Shown here: piece by piece, positions 1 through 9,241 of the stretch | Position numbering within the stretch: the stretch's first letter is position 1 | How the letters are laid out: each line of letters opens with the position of its first letter | Made by a program: the position numbers and the translations under genes | Notes under the pieces: model-generated | Databases searched by the model: none | What the model was told of the DNA's origin: nothing | The model's input: only the letters and a program-made list of their open reading frames with translations | From: Pseudohongiella spirulinae | GTDB lineage: Bacteria > Pseudomonadota > Gammaproteobacteria > Pseudomonadales > Pseudohongiellaceae | Length of the DNA: 64,000 nt | Assembly (NCBI RefSeq): GCF_001444425.1 | Contig: NZ_CP013189.1 | Span: forward strand, 310,001 to 374,000 | Direction: 5' to 3'

Positions 1-2
1 GC

Positions 3-761
3 GGATCCGACATTCAGCTGGATGCCGCCATGGATAAGCTGGCGGTCAATTTTGGGCAGAAGATTACCGAGACGGTGCCAGGTTATGTCTCCACCGAAGC
101 AGATGCCTGTCTGTCATTCGATACGGACGCGACGTTCAGAAAAGCCCATCGCTTGCTTGAGCTGTACGATGATGCGGGCGTTGACACTTCGCGCATTCTC
201 GTCAAAATCGCCGCTACCTGGGAAGGAATTCAGGCTGCCAAAAGACTTGAGGCGGAAGGTATCAAGTGTAATCTGACCCTGCTGTTTGGTTTCAACCAGG
301 CCGTGGCCTGCGCAGATGCAGGGGTATTTCTGATTTCTCCGTTTGTGGGCCGTATTCTGGACTGGTACAAAGCTGCAACCGGCAAAAACTACAGCTCTGA
401 AGATGATCCTGGCGTGCAGTCGGTGCGACGGATTTATCGCTATTACAAAGCCAATGCTTATAACACAATTGTGATGGGGGCCAGCTTTCGAAATATCGGT
501 GAAATCGAAGCGCTGGCGGGATGTGACCGACTGACCATTTCACCCGCATTGCTGGAGCAGCTTGAATCGGATCACGGTGAATTGGTGCAACAACTGAGCG
601 TTGATCAGTCCAGTGAAGATGCGCGCAGTTCGCTCAGTGAGTCGGATTTTCGCTGGCAGTTGAACGAGGATGCCATGGCCAGCGATAAGCTGTCAGAGGG
701 CATCCGTAAGTTTCATGCGGACTATCTGGCCTTGCGAACCTTGCTCAGGCAGTCAATTTGA
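3..761 (+). CDS. tal: Transaldolase, 5' end cut off by the window edge
   Basis: Transaldolase of the pentose phosphate pathway, transferring a dihydroxyacetone unit between sugar phosphates in the cytoplasm. The reading frame is open from base 3, so about 60-65 N-terminal residues lie outside the window; the first internal ATG at 30 is not the true start. The Schiff-base lysine lies in ILVKIAATW (codon 204-206). Further family blocks are [33 protein letters not shown] and [12 protein letters not shown], followed by the C-terminal EGIRKF block. All resemble E. coli TalB, and the C-terminus looks complete. The last 17 bases overlap the 3' end of convergent wrbA. Confidence 0.96.
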   Translation, partial: GSDIQLDAAMDKLAVNFGQKITETVPGYVSTEADACLSFDTDATFRKAHRLLELYDDAGVDTSRILVKIAATWEGIQAAKRLEAEGIKCNLTLLFGFNQAVACADAGVFLISPFVGRILDWYKAATGKNYSSEDDPGVQSVRRIYRYYKANAYNTIVMGASFRNIGEIEALAGCDRLTISPALLEQLESDHGELVQQLSVDQSSEDARSSLSESDFRWQLNEDAMASDKLSEGIRKFHADYLALRTLLRQSI

Positions 762-1344
762 CGGCGATTTCGGCGACGCGTTTGCCCTGATGCCGGGCAA
801 TCGCGAGTTCGCGTTCATCGGGCTGACGTGAACCGTCACCGCCGGCGATAGTTGAGGCGCCGTAGGGAGTTCCACCGCTGACCTTTGAGATATCAAACTG
901 CTCTGGCGTGGTATAACCCAGCGGTACGATTGTCATGCCGTGGTGTGCCAGAGTGGTCCAGGTCGATGTAATGGTCATTTCCTGGCCGCCGCCCGTGCCG
1001 GTAGACGTGAAAACGCTGGCGACCTTGCCGGCCAGAGTGCCTTTGGCCCACAAGCCACCGGTCTGGTCCAGAAAAGTTCTCATCTGACCGGACATGTTGC
1101 CAAAACGAGTAGGAACACCCAGGATGATGGCGTCGTAATCTGCCAATTCTGCCGGTGTAGCCACATCGGCCTGCTGATCAGACTTGCCGCCGGCTGCCGT
1201 GAAAGCATCGCCTGGCATGGTTTCCGGTACGCGTTTGATGGTAACCTCAACGCCGTCTACATCGGCAGCGCCGGACGCCACAGCATTGGCCATGGTTTCG
1301 ACGTGCCCGTACATTGAATGATAAAGCACCAGAACTTTTGTCAT
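745..1344 (-). CDS. wrbA: NAD(P)H:quinone oxidoreductase, WrbA type
   Basis: Flavodoxin-like FMN enzyme that reduces quinones by two electrons, usually counted as an oxidative-stress function. The 199 residues match the family length. The phosphate-binding loop [12 protein letters not shown] opens the protein. The FMN-contact blocks [21 protein letters not shown] and [10 protein letters not shown] follow, and the C-terminal GTPYGAST plus GGDGSRQP is typical of WrbA. The ATG has a good AGGAGG about 7 bases upstream. The gene is divergent from sppA across a 116-base gap and overlaps the tal 3' end by 17 bases. Confidence 0.95.
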   Translation of the reverse strand: MTKVLVLYHSMYGHVETMANAVASGAADVDGVEVTIKRVPETMPGDAFTAAGGKSDQQADVATPAELADYDAIILGVPTRFGNMSGQMRTFLDQTGGLWAKGTLAGKVASVFTSTGTGGGQEMTITSTWTTLAHHGMTIVPLGYTTPEQFDISKVSGGTPYGASTIAGGDGSRQPDERELAIARHQGKRVAEIAVKLTA

Positions 1345-1460
1345 GAATCTGAACCTCCTGTTGAATGATGTGCACAGGATAAGGTTTGCTGAATCGATGA
1401 ATGACGTATTTTTCTAAACGAACAGATCAAGTAATTTGATTAATTGACTGGAGAGACAGA

Positions 1461-3329
1461 ATGGGAAGGCTGTTTTCAGCAATAGGACGTTTTATAGACG
1501 GGGCGCGCAACTGGATTGGCCGTTTGCTGTTTTTACTGGTCATGGTTCTTTTGCTGCTGATCCTGTTCTCCGGTCCGGCCACGGTAACGGTTCCTTCACA
1601 GGCGGCGCTGGTCTGGACGCCATCGGGCGTGTTATCCGAGCAGGTGGATAGCGCGGTTCCAGCAGATCTGCTGTTTGGTGCCGGAGTGCCATCTAACAGC
1701 CTGATTCCTGACTTACTGGATTCCCTGCGCCTTGCCAGTACTGATCCCCGAATCACAGCTCTGGTCATTGATGTCAGTGACCTGTTGGCGGCCAGCCCCG
1801 CACAACTGGAGATGCTGGGTGACGGCCTTCAGCAATTCAGGGACAGTGGCAAACCGGTGTTCGCCTATGGCGAATACTTCACACAAGCGCAGTATGCCCT
1901 GGTTTCCTATGCAGACGAAATTGACCTGCATCCAATGGGGAGCCTGATGCTGACCGGCTTTGGCGGCAGCCAGCTATTCTTCCGCGACCTGCTGGATCGG
2001 CTGCATATCAATGTAAGTGTCTTCCGTGCCGGTGAGTTTAAATCGGCGGCAGAACCTTATACGCGGATGGATCTTTCAGAAGAAGCTCGAGGTGACAATC
2101 AGCGCCTGGTAGACAATTTGTGGAGTCGCTACCTTGACAGGGTTGCGACTAATCGAGAGTTGTCGGCGGCGCAGTTGCAGGCCTATGCCGATAATTTTGC
2201 CGAACTGCTGGAGTCGGCCGGCGGCAATATGGCTCGCGCGGCGTTCGAACAGGGTCTGATTGATAATATTGCCAGTGTTAACAGCTTCCGTCGTTCGGTT
2301 GCCGCGGTTGCGGGTGCCGACAACGGAAGCTTCAACCAGATTCATTATCTTGATTATCTGCTGGCAACTAATGGGTCGCCTGTGCCTGCGGTGGATCAGG
2401 TCGGTGTCATTGTTGTACAGGGCACGATTATGCCCGGTGAGCAGGCACCCGGTATGGCGGGCGCTGACTCGCTGGTGACGCTGATCCGACGGGCCCAGGC
2501 GGACGCTGATATCAAAGCAGTGGTTTTGCGCGTTGATTCACCCGGTGGGTCGGCACTGGCATCTGAAGAGATCCGCGCGGCATTGACAGAACTTCAGCAG
2601 GCAGGAAAACCACTGGTCGTTTCCATGGGCGGTACGGCGGCATCAGGCGGCTACTGGATTTCCGCCAATGCGGATCAGATCTGGGCGTCGCCATCGACTA
2701 TTACCGGCTCCATTGGTGTGATAGGCGTAATTCCTACTTTTGAAGATGCCCTGGCTGAGTTGGGTGTTGGTGTCGATGGCGTGGGCACAACAGCGCTATC
2801 TCGCGGTGGTGATCCGTTGAGTGGGCTCAATGAGACCATGCGGCGGATATTGCAGGCTAATATTGATGACACCTATGAGCGGTTTCTGAATCTGGTGGCT
2901 GATGGTCGTCAATTGCCCCGCGCCGAAGTTGAAGCGCTCGCCGGGGGACGGGTTTACAGCGGTGAGCAGGCGCTACAGCTTGGGCTGATTGATGAGCTGG
3001 GCGATCTGGACCAGGCTCTGGCATCGGCTGCACAACTGGCGGGGCTGGACGAATATCAGCGCATTTATCTTCAGCGCCCTTTAGGTTTTGGTGAGCAATT
3101 ATTGCTGCAAATGCTGCAGGGCCTGGGAAGCAGCCAGGTGCTGGCGATGCTGAACTTGCCGGAATTGCGATCACTTGACAGTCTGAGCTTGCAGAGCGGT
3201 TTGGCTGCGATGCCGACGGCACAGCGTCAACAATGGCGTTCTGTGCTGAGTTTGCTGCTGCCGCCCAATGTTGATACGGGTCGTCTGCGCGCGCTGATGA
3301 TTTGTGAGCAGTGCCTGTCCGTTTACTGA
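1461..3329 (+). CDS. sppA: Signal peptide peptidase SppA, 67-kDa type
   Basis: Membrane-bound serine protease of family S49 that degrades cleaved signal peptides in the inner membrane. An N-terminal membrane anchor spans about residues 20-38. Two tandem S49 domains follow, as in the long E. coli form (622 residues here). The predicted dyad is Lys194 in EFKSAAEP (N-terminal domain) and Ser395 in TAASGGYW (C-terminal domain), matching the split catalytic site of the family. GGAGAG just before the ATG serves as ribosome site. It stands alone, convergent with the aldo/keto reductase gene 18 bases downstream. Confidence 0.95.
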   Translation: MGRLFSAIGRFIDGARNWIGRLLFLLVMVLLLLILFSGPATVTVPSQAALVWTPSGVLSEQVDSAVPADLLFGAGVPSNSLIPDLLDSLRLASTDPRITALVIDVSDLLAASPAQLEMLGDGLQQFRDSGKPVFAYGEYFTQAQYALVSYADEIDLHPMGSLMLTGFGGSQLFFRDLLDRLHINVSVFRAGEFKSAAEPYTRMDLSEEARGDNQRLVDNLWSRYLDRVATNRELSAAQLQAYADNFAELLESAGGNMARAAFEQGLIDNIASVNSFRRSVAAVAGADNGSFNQIHYLDYLLATNGSPVPAVDQVGVIVVQGTIMPGEQAPGMAGADSLVTLIRRAQADADIKAVVLRVDSPGGSALASEEIRAALTELQQAGKPLVVSMGGTAASGGYWISANADQIWASPSTITGSIGVIGVIPTFEDALAELGVGVDGVGTTALSRGGDPLSGLNETMRRILQANIDDTYERFLNLVADGRQLPRAEVEALAGGRVYSGEQALQLGLIDELGDLDQALASAAQLAGLDEYQRIYLQRPLGFGEQLLLQMLQGLGSSQVLAMLNLPELRSLDSLSLQSGLAAMPTAQRQQWRSVLSLLLPPNVDTGRLRALMICEQCLSVY

Positions 3330-3347
3330 CTGGCAAATAATATACGT

Positions 3348-4133
3348 CTATAGAGCGGTGGCGCGGCGAACGTTATCCTCAAGATGAGTTGTATTGATAG
3401 TGCCGATCACAACGCTGCTGACACCGGGTTCGCTCAGACTGAAGTGGATTGGATCCGGCCTGTCGAGACTTTCAGGCATGTGACCGCTGGCCAGCGCTTT
3501 TTTGATCAGCACGCCCTTGTTGCTGGCGTGAGCCTGAGTGATAACCGCTCGCTCTGATTTCTCCTGTGGGTTGTAAGTGACCATCACAACATCGGCGACC
3601 TCCAATGCACGCAGGCCGCCGGCCAGCGTTTTGCCGGACAGGCCATAGGCACGAATTTTCCCCTCGGATTTCAGGCGTGCCAGGGTTTCAAAACAGTCAG
3701 TCTGCTCGATGATAGTCAGATCATTGCCGTCGGAGTGAATAAGAACAATATCCAGGTAGTCAGTCCGCAGTCGCTGCAGGCTGCGTTCAACGCTGAAACG
3801 GGTGTGCCTGGCGCTGAAATCAAAGTATGACAGCCCCTTGTCGAACTCTTCGCCGGTCTTGGTGCAGATGATCCAATCATGCCGGTTCTCCATAAGTTCG
3901 CCGAGGCGAGTTTCACTGCTGCCGTAGGCGGGTGCCGTATCCAGCAGGTTAATGCCAGACCCTTTGGCACACGCAAGCAGTTCCCTTACCTGACTGTCGT
4001 CTGGCAGCATGAAGTGACTGGGATACTTGACGCTTTGATTGCGGCCAATTTTGACTGTGCCAAGACCCAGGCAGGATACAAGTATGCCGCTATCCCCCAG
4101 CGGCCGTTTGGCCAGTGGTCGTTGCAGGCTCAT
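3348..4133 (-). CDS. Aldo/keto reductase family protein
   Basis: NAD(P)H-dependent carbonyl reductase of the aldo/keto reductase superfamily; the substrate cannot be told. The TIM-barrel signatures are present: GLGTVKIGR at the N-terminus, Asp and Tyr of LLDTAPAYGSSE, Lys of ICTKTGEE and His of VLIHSDGN, so the catalytic tetrad looks complete. The C-terminal SSVVIGTIN block is the NADP-binding end. At 261 residues it is shorter than the common 300-plus members. Its ATG overlaps the stop of the preceding FAD oxidoreductase gene as ATGA, so the two are probably translationally coupled and may act in one pathway. Confidence 0.88.
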   Translation of the reverse strand: MSLQRPLAKRPLGDSGILVSCLGLGTVKIGRNQSVKYPSHFMLPDDSQVRELLACAKGSGINLLDTAPAYGSSETRLGELMENRHDWIICTKTGEEFDKGLSYFDFSARHTRFSVERSLQRLRTDYLDIVLIHSDGNDLTIIEQTDCFETLARLKSEGKIRAYGLSGKTLAGGLRALEVADVVMVTYNPQEKSERAVITQAHASNKGVLIKKALASGHMPESLDRPDPIHFSLSEPGVSSVVIGTINTTHLEDNVRRATAL

Positions 4134-5341
4134 GTTTCAGTGCTCCAGGGGGCAATACCGACTTCAGCCTGCGGCAGAAGATCATGCAGGGGGGAAGCAT
4201 CCGGCACGTGGCCGGACGCTTGCACTGATTCAGAGATACTAGCCATGACACTGTCACCCAGATCCGGGCACAGCGTCAGTTTGGTTGGCCAGCACACAAT
4301 TACACGGCCAGACTCGGACACATATGCGCTATCCGGTCGTTGTCGGTCAGCCGTTGCTGGCTCAGCCCGATCTATCATGAAACTTTTTACCTCGGCCTGC
4401 TGCAGGTCAACCCATGGGAAGCGTTGTTCAAGTACCTGGAGTGCGCGTTGTTGCTGTGTCTGCGGCTGGAGCCCGACACCGGATTCGGCCAGTTCGCCAC
4501 CCAGATACCAGATCCATTTTTTCTGGTCGGCGTTTTGTTGCGGGTGTGCCGTCAGGGTGAGTTCCGGCGTCATGCCAAAATCGTCACCGATGCAATGTAA
4601 GTATGGGGGCAGAGGGTGATCTGTACTGACTGTAACCATGTGCAGCGACCGGCGCTGCATGGCGGGTAAGGTTGAGTGTGTGACCTGCTGCCACTGATGA
4701 TTCAGGGCTTCGTTACCGGCACCTGCGGTCAGCACTATTCTATCGGTATGCAGGTGCGTCCTGCCTTCAGTTGACGTGAATATAATGCCATCGCTGCTCA
4801 GCTGCAAATCGGGACATTGTAGTATGCGTTTCTGCCATGGCCTGGCCAGCTTGCTGATTAAAGAAGGTGTGTCGATAACAAAATCCGAGAGCTGATAAAG
4901 GGTTCCAGTCAGTCGATGGTTCGGAGTGAATTTAAAAAACGCCGGATAATCATCTGGCGCAACGACATCGATGCGACCCTGCAGTGCTTTGCTGCCCAGG
5001 AAGGTTTTAAAACGCGATCTGAGTGAGCCACCTGACCACATATAAAAATCCGGCGAGAGCAATGTGGTGCCTCTAAGGTCAATGTCGCCCTGACCGTTCA
5101 GGCACGCACGCCAGCGTTTGGGCATATCGGCAATGGCGCTGCTGGCGGGGCTCAGAACACCGTTTAACGCATATTTCAGTCCGCCGTGAATGATGCCTTG
5201 CGAGGCCAGTGTCTGTCCGCTGCCCAGCGCGCTTTTTTCAAGCAGAACCGCATCATAGCCCGCCTGACAGAGCCTGTTCAGAAGCCACAGACCGGCAATG
5301 CCGCCGCCAATAATAGCGACCTGAGTAGACAGTTTCAGCAC
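4130..5341 (-). CDS. FAD-dependent oxidoreductase, DAO family
   Basis: Flavoprotein of the D-amino-acid/glycerol-3-phosphate oxidase fold; the actual substrate is unknown. The dinucleotide-binding motif VAIIGGGIAGLW sits at the N-terminus, and the second Rossmann strand ends in LLEK. SGQTLASQGIIHGG is the FAD-pyrophosphate region. I place the start at the GTG at 5341, giving 403 residues, because the Rossmann motif then begins about residue 8 and GGTGG lies upstream. A longer frame to 5458 runs into corA and has no family similarity. It follows the corA stop by 4 bases and overlaps the aldo/keto reductase gene, forming a corA-led unit. Confidence 0.82.
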   Translation of the reverse strand: MLKLSTQVAIIGGGIAGLWLLNRLCQAGYDAVLLEKSALGSGQTLASQGIIHGGLKYALNGVLSPASSAIADMPKRWRACLNGQGDIDLRGTTLLSPDFYMWSGGSLRSRFKTFLGSKALQGRIDVVAPDDYPAFFKFTPNHRLTGTLYQLSDFVIDTPSLISKLARPWQKRILQCPDLQLSSDGIIFTSTEGRTHLHTDRIVLTAGAGNEALNHQWQQVTHSTLPAMQRRSLHMVTVSTDHPLPPYLHCIGDDFGMTPELTLTAHPQQNADQKKWIWYLGGELAESGVGLQPQTQQQRALQVLEQRFPWVDLQQAEVKSFMIDRAEPATADRQRPDSAYVSESGRVIVCWPTKLTLCPDLGDSVMASISESVQASGHVPDASPLHDLLPQAEVGIAPWSTET

Positions 5342-5345
5342 TGGC

Positions 5346-6440
5346 TTACCACCATTTTCGCCAACGGAAATAAGCAAAAAGACCCACGCCGGTAGCCAGC
5401 ATGAAAGCCATGATGGAGGGATAGCCCCAATGCCATCTGAGTTCCGGCATGTAATCAAAGTTCATGCCGTAAACACCGACGATAAAGGTCAGCGGCATAA
5501 AGATGCTGGCAAAAAGGGTCAGTACTTTCATGATCTCATTCATGCGTTGACTGACACTGGACATGTATAAATCCAGCATGCCACTCAACAGGTCGCGCAG
5601 TGTTTCGATGTTGTCGATAATATGAATGGTGTGGTCGTAAACGTCGCGCAGGTAGACGCGGATGTCCTGACTGAGTATGACGTTCTCATCACGGCTTAGG
5701 CTGCTCAGTACTTCACGCAATGGCCAGACAGCTTTGCGTAACAGTAACATCTCACGTTTGTAGTGATGTATCTGGTTCAGGGTGTCTGGTGTTGGCCGGA
5801 TCAGCAGTTCGGCTTCCAGATCTTCAATGGCATCACCAAGGTTTTCCAGCAACACAAAATAGTTATCGACCACGGCATCAATCAGGGCATAAGCCAGGTA
5901 ATCAGGCCCGAGCTGGCGAATGCGTCGTCCGTGTCCGTGGCGCAGACGTTCCCGTACTCCGTCAAACACATCACCGACTCGCTCCTGAAAGGACAGGACG
6001 TAGTCGTCGCCAATAATGAGGCTGACCTGCTCCATCTGCACCGTTCTGTGTGAATGGTCGAACTGCAGCATCTTGATCACAACATACAGGTAGGTATCGT
6101 GTACCTCTATCTTGGGGCGGTGATCGGTGTTCAGGATATCTTCCTGCACCAGAGGATGGAGCTGGAAGAGATTGCCTATGCTGCGGATGATCTCGGCATT
6201 GTGCAGGCCGGTAATGTTATACCAGGCAGTCTGGCCGACATTGCTCTCATGACGACACTGGCTGACATCCAGTGAGTTGCGCTCGTCCAGATGAGAGGCG
6301 TCGTAGTGGATGAGATCAATGGTGGTATCAACCCCACTGACTTCACCGACATGAATCAGCGTGCCTGGTGCTGCTCCCGGCTTTTTGCCGCGCTTTTTGA
6401 TGAGTCTGGCGGAGCGATGCGGGTGGTGAGGTTTAGCCAT
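5346..6440 (-). CDS. corA: CorA-family magnesium/divalent cation transporter
   Basis: Inner-membrane channel for Mg2+ (and Co2+ or other divalent cations) that forms pentamers with a long cytoplasmic funnel. The selectivity signature GMNF is in VGVYGMNFDYMPEL between two C-terminal membrane segments. The N-terminal region has the alpha/beta domain and long helix expected of the family, with ITGLHNAEII and FQLHPLVQEDI. I favour the ATG at 6440, which precedes a basic KPHHPHRSAR stretch. The frame is open to an ATG at 6506 that would add 22 hydrophobic residues untypical of CorA. Divergent from waaA; first gene of a three-gene unit. Confidence 0.85.
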   Translation of the reverse strand: MAKPHHPHRSARLIKKRGKKPGAAPGTLIHVGEVSGVDTTIDLIHYDASHLDERNSLDVSQCRHESNVGQTAWYNITGLHNAEIIRSIGNLFQLHPLVQEDILNTDHRPKIEVHDTYLYVVIKMLQFDHSHRTVQMEQVSLIIGDDYVLSFQERVGDVFDGVRERLRHGHGRRIRQLGPDYLAYALIDAVVDNYFVLLENLGDAIEDLEAELLIRPTPDTLNQIHHYKREMLLLRKAVWPLREVLSSLSRDENVILSQDIRVYLRDVYDHTIHIIDNIETLRDLLSGMLDLYMSSVSQRMNEIMKVLTLFASIFMPLTFIVGVYGMNFDYMPELRWHWGYPSIMAFMLATGVGLFAYFRWRKWW

Positions 6441-6546
6441 AAGTATCAGTGCTGTCTCGACAACGCCAAGGATGAAGGCTATGTTAGCACGCAGAGTGCG
6501 TTCCATGTAAAACAGGACACATAGCGATACAGGAAAGGATATCTGG

Positions 6547-7836
6547 GTGAACAGGTCAGTCTATAATTTTGCGTTTTATCTGTTGTTGCCATTTATTGTG
6601 CTGCGATTACTGTGGCGCGCCCTCTTTTTGCCGGCACCGGCCTATGCCCGGCGATGGGGTGAGCGGCTGGGGTTTGTGGCTAGTGCAGCTTCCGGCAGAA
6701 AGGAGCGGCAGTGGATCTGGGTGCATGCCGCCTCGGTCGGCGAGACGGTGGCTATTTCGCCCCTGGTTCTCAAACTGCGTGAGGAAAGGCCCGACTGGGG
6801 TGTCGTGGTCACTACCATGACGCCTACAGGCTCAGAGCGTATTCATTCTCTCTTTGGGTCAGATGTCTGTCACGTTTATGCACCTTATGATTACGGCGGC
6901 GCAGTGAAGCGCTTTCTGCGCACATTTCATCCGGCGCTGGTCATTCTGGTGGAAACGGAGCTTTGGCCTAATCTGGTTCATTACAGCAAAGCCAATGGTG
7001 CCAGCATCATGGTGGCCAATGCCCGCCTGTCGGAGAAGTCTTACCGTGGTTATCTGAAGTTCGCAGGCCTGGGCAAGCCGATGCTGCAGCAGATAGATCT
7101 GATTGCCGCACAGGCAGAGTCTGATGCTGAACGCTTCCGTAAACTGGGCGTCAGTGATGAGAATATCAAGATCACTGGCAGTATCAAATTTGATATCGGC
7201 TTACCGCCCGACCTGAGCGAAAAAGTGGCGGCGATGCGCGAGCGCATTGAAGGCGAGCGGCCAATCTGGATTGCAGCCAGCACCCGTGAGGGTGAAGATG
7301 AAAAAGTGCTGAGCGCTTTCCGGATTATTCAAGCGGAACTGCCGGAGGTCTTGCTGATTCTGGTGCCGCGTCATCCAGAGCGTTTCAACTCGGCGGCACG
7401 CTTGTTTGAACATGCCGGCTATACGATTGTCCGGCGTAGCAGCAAGCAGACTGTGACGGCTGATACCCATGTGTTTCTGGGCGACAGTATGGGAGAGTTG
7501 CTGGTTTATCTCGGTCTTGCTCAGCTCGCATTTGTCGGTGGCAGCCTGGTCAATACTGGCTGCCAGAATGTGCTGGAGCCGGCCGCGCTTGGCTTGCCTG
7601 TTGTAACCGGGCCGTCTCAGTATAATTTTCAGACCATCTGCGAGCAGCTGGAAGAGCGTGGTGCATTGCAGACGGTGGCCGATGAGGAAAAACTGGCAGA
7701 ATTCGTGCTGATTCTGCTGCGTGACGCTGGACAACGCGACCGGATGGGGGCGGCGGGGCGGCAGGCGATTATTGATAATCAGGGGGCATTAGAGCGAATC
7801 TATAAACTGGCGGTATCATTCTTGCCGACTTGCTGA
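6547..7836 (+). CDS. waaA: 3-deoxy-D-manno-octulosonic acid (Kdo) transferase
   Basis: Adds Kdo from CMP-Kdo to lipid IVA, an essential step in inner-core lipopolysaccharide synthesis at the cytoplasmic face of the inner membrane. The 429 residues match family GT30. An N-terminal membrane anchor (residues 5-25) precedes WVHAASVGETVA, the acceptor-site glycine/glutamate block. VETELWPNL follows, and VGGSLVNTGCQNVLEP with GLPVVTGP forms the sugar-nucleotide site. The start is a GTG with AAGGA 8 bases upstream. Presence of the gene confirms a lipopolysaccharide-bearing Gram-negative. Convergent with pepQ, 11 bases apart. Confidence 0.96.
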   Translation: MNRSVYNFAFYLLLPFIVLRLLWRALFLPAPAYARRWGERLGFVASAASGRKERQWIWVHAASVGETVAISPLVLKLREERPDWGVVVTTMTPTGSERIHSLFGSDVCHVYAPYDYGGAVKRFLRTFHPALVILVETELWPNLVHYSKANGASIMVANARLSEKSYRGYLKFAGLGKPMLQQIDLIAAQAESDAERFRKLGVSDENIKITGSIKFDIGLPPDLSEKVAAMRERIEGERPIWIAASTREGEDEKVLSAFRIIQAELPEVLLILVPRHPERFNSAARLFEHAGYTIVRRSSKQTVTADTHVFLGDSMGELLVYLGLAQLAFVGGSLVNTGCQNVLEPAALGLPVVTGPSQYNFQTICEQLEERGALQTVADEEKLAEFVLILLRDAGQRDRMGAAGRQAIIDNQGALERIYKLAVSFLPTC

Positions 7837-7847
7837 GTAGCCAGAAT

Positions 7848-9200
7848 TCAAGCTGACAGCAGCGGCTTTAATGTAAGGTTGTGTGCTGTGCCCTCGTTTA
7901 GCCAGATATTGTCTTCAATGCGTATGCCGCCCAGCGGCAACAGCTCTTCGATCAGAGTCCAGTTCAGCAATGCCTGGCGTCGCCCGGTCCTGAGTTTGTC
8001 CAGCAATGCCGGGATGAAATAGAGCCCGGGCTCTATGGTAAATACCATGCCATTTTCCAGAGTGCGCGTTGTTCTTAGCGCCGGATAGCGGGAGGGTGGC
8101 TGTTTTGTCGTGCCGTCAGGCGATGCCAGACGTCCGCCGCAGTCGTGCACCTGAAGACCCAGAAAATGTCCCAGGCCGTGCGGCAGAAAGGCGCTTGTTA
8201 CCTCCTCTTCAAGCAATTCCCGGGATGAGCCTACGGCAATTCCGGACTCTATCAGTAACTCCGCCAGGGATTCATGAGTCGCTTCATGTAACTGGACGTA
8301 GGATTGGCCGACGGCGATTGTGCGGATAATATTTCGCTGCAGTTTCTGCATGCCGGACAACAGGGCTGCAAATACCTCATGTACGCCGGGCCGCACCCAG
8401 GTTCGGGTTATATCGGAGCAGTAGGCAAAACTGCGGCAACCGGCATCAATCAGCAGAGCCTTATTCAACGCAGGATCGACAGCAGCTGACCGGCGCTTCT
8501 TGAGCTGGTAATGCAGGATAGCTGCATGTTCATTGACGCCCACGATACTGGGGTACGGCAATTCATGATCCAGCGCGCGGCAGGCTGTCAGATAGGCCAT
8601 ATGGATGCCAAACTCATCCTTGCCATCCAGGAAGGCTTCGTGAGCGGCCTGGTGCCCGGTCAGCGCCAGGGCATTGGCATCGGCAATACGCTGCACCTCG
8701 TAGCGGGTTTTATAGGCCCGGTAGTAATCAAGGTAGGCGATCAAAGAGGCCGGGTTAACATGCCCGGGCCGGGCACCCAGTGCGGCGGCCAGGTTGACAT
8801 CCTCGCCCAGGAAAAGCAGTTGATGGTCAGGGATCAGCGTCTTGAGCTGTGCTTCTAACTGATGTTTGTCAGGGAGAATCCGGATGTCATACAGATCGGC
8901 CCACCAGCCCGGCAGTTCCAGACTCTGGTCATGCCAGAAGTCCTGAGGGATAACTGCGAAGAATACCGGTTTCTTTCCATGCCTGAATAAAACAAATTGA
9001 TCGGGTCTGTCCACCGGCAGCCAGCGTAGAAAGTGACCCCATGCTCTGAATGGTATGGCCAGATCATCAGCGTAGTAGCTATGGGAAATACCGCTGCCAA
9101 CAAGCACGGGCTGGTCTGCGAAGTCGCAAGCCTGCAGAGCTGAAGCATACTCAGTCAGCAGGTGATTCAAATGATCGGCAAATAATCGCTCAGCACTCAT
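7848..9200 (-). CDS. pepQ: Xaa-Pro dipeptidase (prolidase)
   Basis: Cytoplasmic metallopeptidase of family M24 that splits dipeptides with C-terminal proline. At 450 residues it matches E. coli PepQ. The five dinuclear-metal ligands are visible in order: Asp in LLIDAGCR, Asp in YCSDITRTW, His in LPHGLGHFLG, Glu in FTIEPGLYF and Glu in IRIEDNIWL. An N-terminal creatinase-like domain of about 160 residues precedes the pita-bread catalytic domain. It is divergent from dinB with only 41 bases between the starts, so the two promoters must overlap. No clear Shine-Dalgarno was seen at the ATG. Confidence 0.93.
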   Translation of the reverse strand: MSAERLFADHLNHLLTEYASALQACDFADQPVLVGSGISHSYYADDLAIPFRAWGHFLRWLPVDRPDQFVLFRHGKKPVFFAVIPQDFWHDQSLELPGWWADLYDIRILPDKHQLEAQLKTLIPDHQLLFLGEDVNLAAALGARPGHVNPASLIAYLDYYRAYKTRYEVQRIADANALALTGHQAAHEAFLDGKDEFGIHMAYLTACRALDHELPYPSIVGVNEHAAILHYQLKKRRSAAVDPALNKALLIDAGCRSFAYCSDITRTWVRPGVHEVFAALLSGMQKLQRNIIRTIAVGQSYVQLHEATHESLAELLIESGIAVGSSRELLEEEVTSAFLPHGLGHFLGLQVHDCGGRLASPDGTTKQPPSRYPALRTTRTLENGMVFTIEPGLYFIPALLDKLRTGRRQALLNWTLIEELLPLGGIRIEDNIWLNEGTAHNLTLKPLLSA

Positions 9201-9241
9201 GCTGTGAGATAATACGCCGAAACCTGCCTGAACAACAGCTT

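Noticed and set aside
5342-5458. Longer start (ATG at 5458) for the FAD oxidoreductase
   Set aside because: The extra 39 residues come from the corA 3' end in another frame and place the Rossmann motif far from the N-terminus.
9201-9241. LexA (SOS) box before dinB
   Set aside because: The nearest CTG...CAG pair, CTGCCTGAACAACAG, has the wrong length (15 rather than 16) and a poor half-site.
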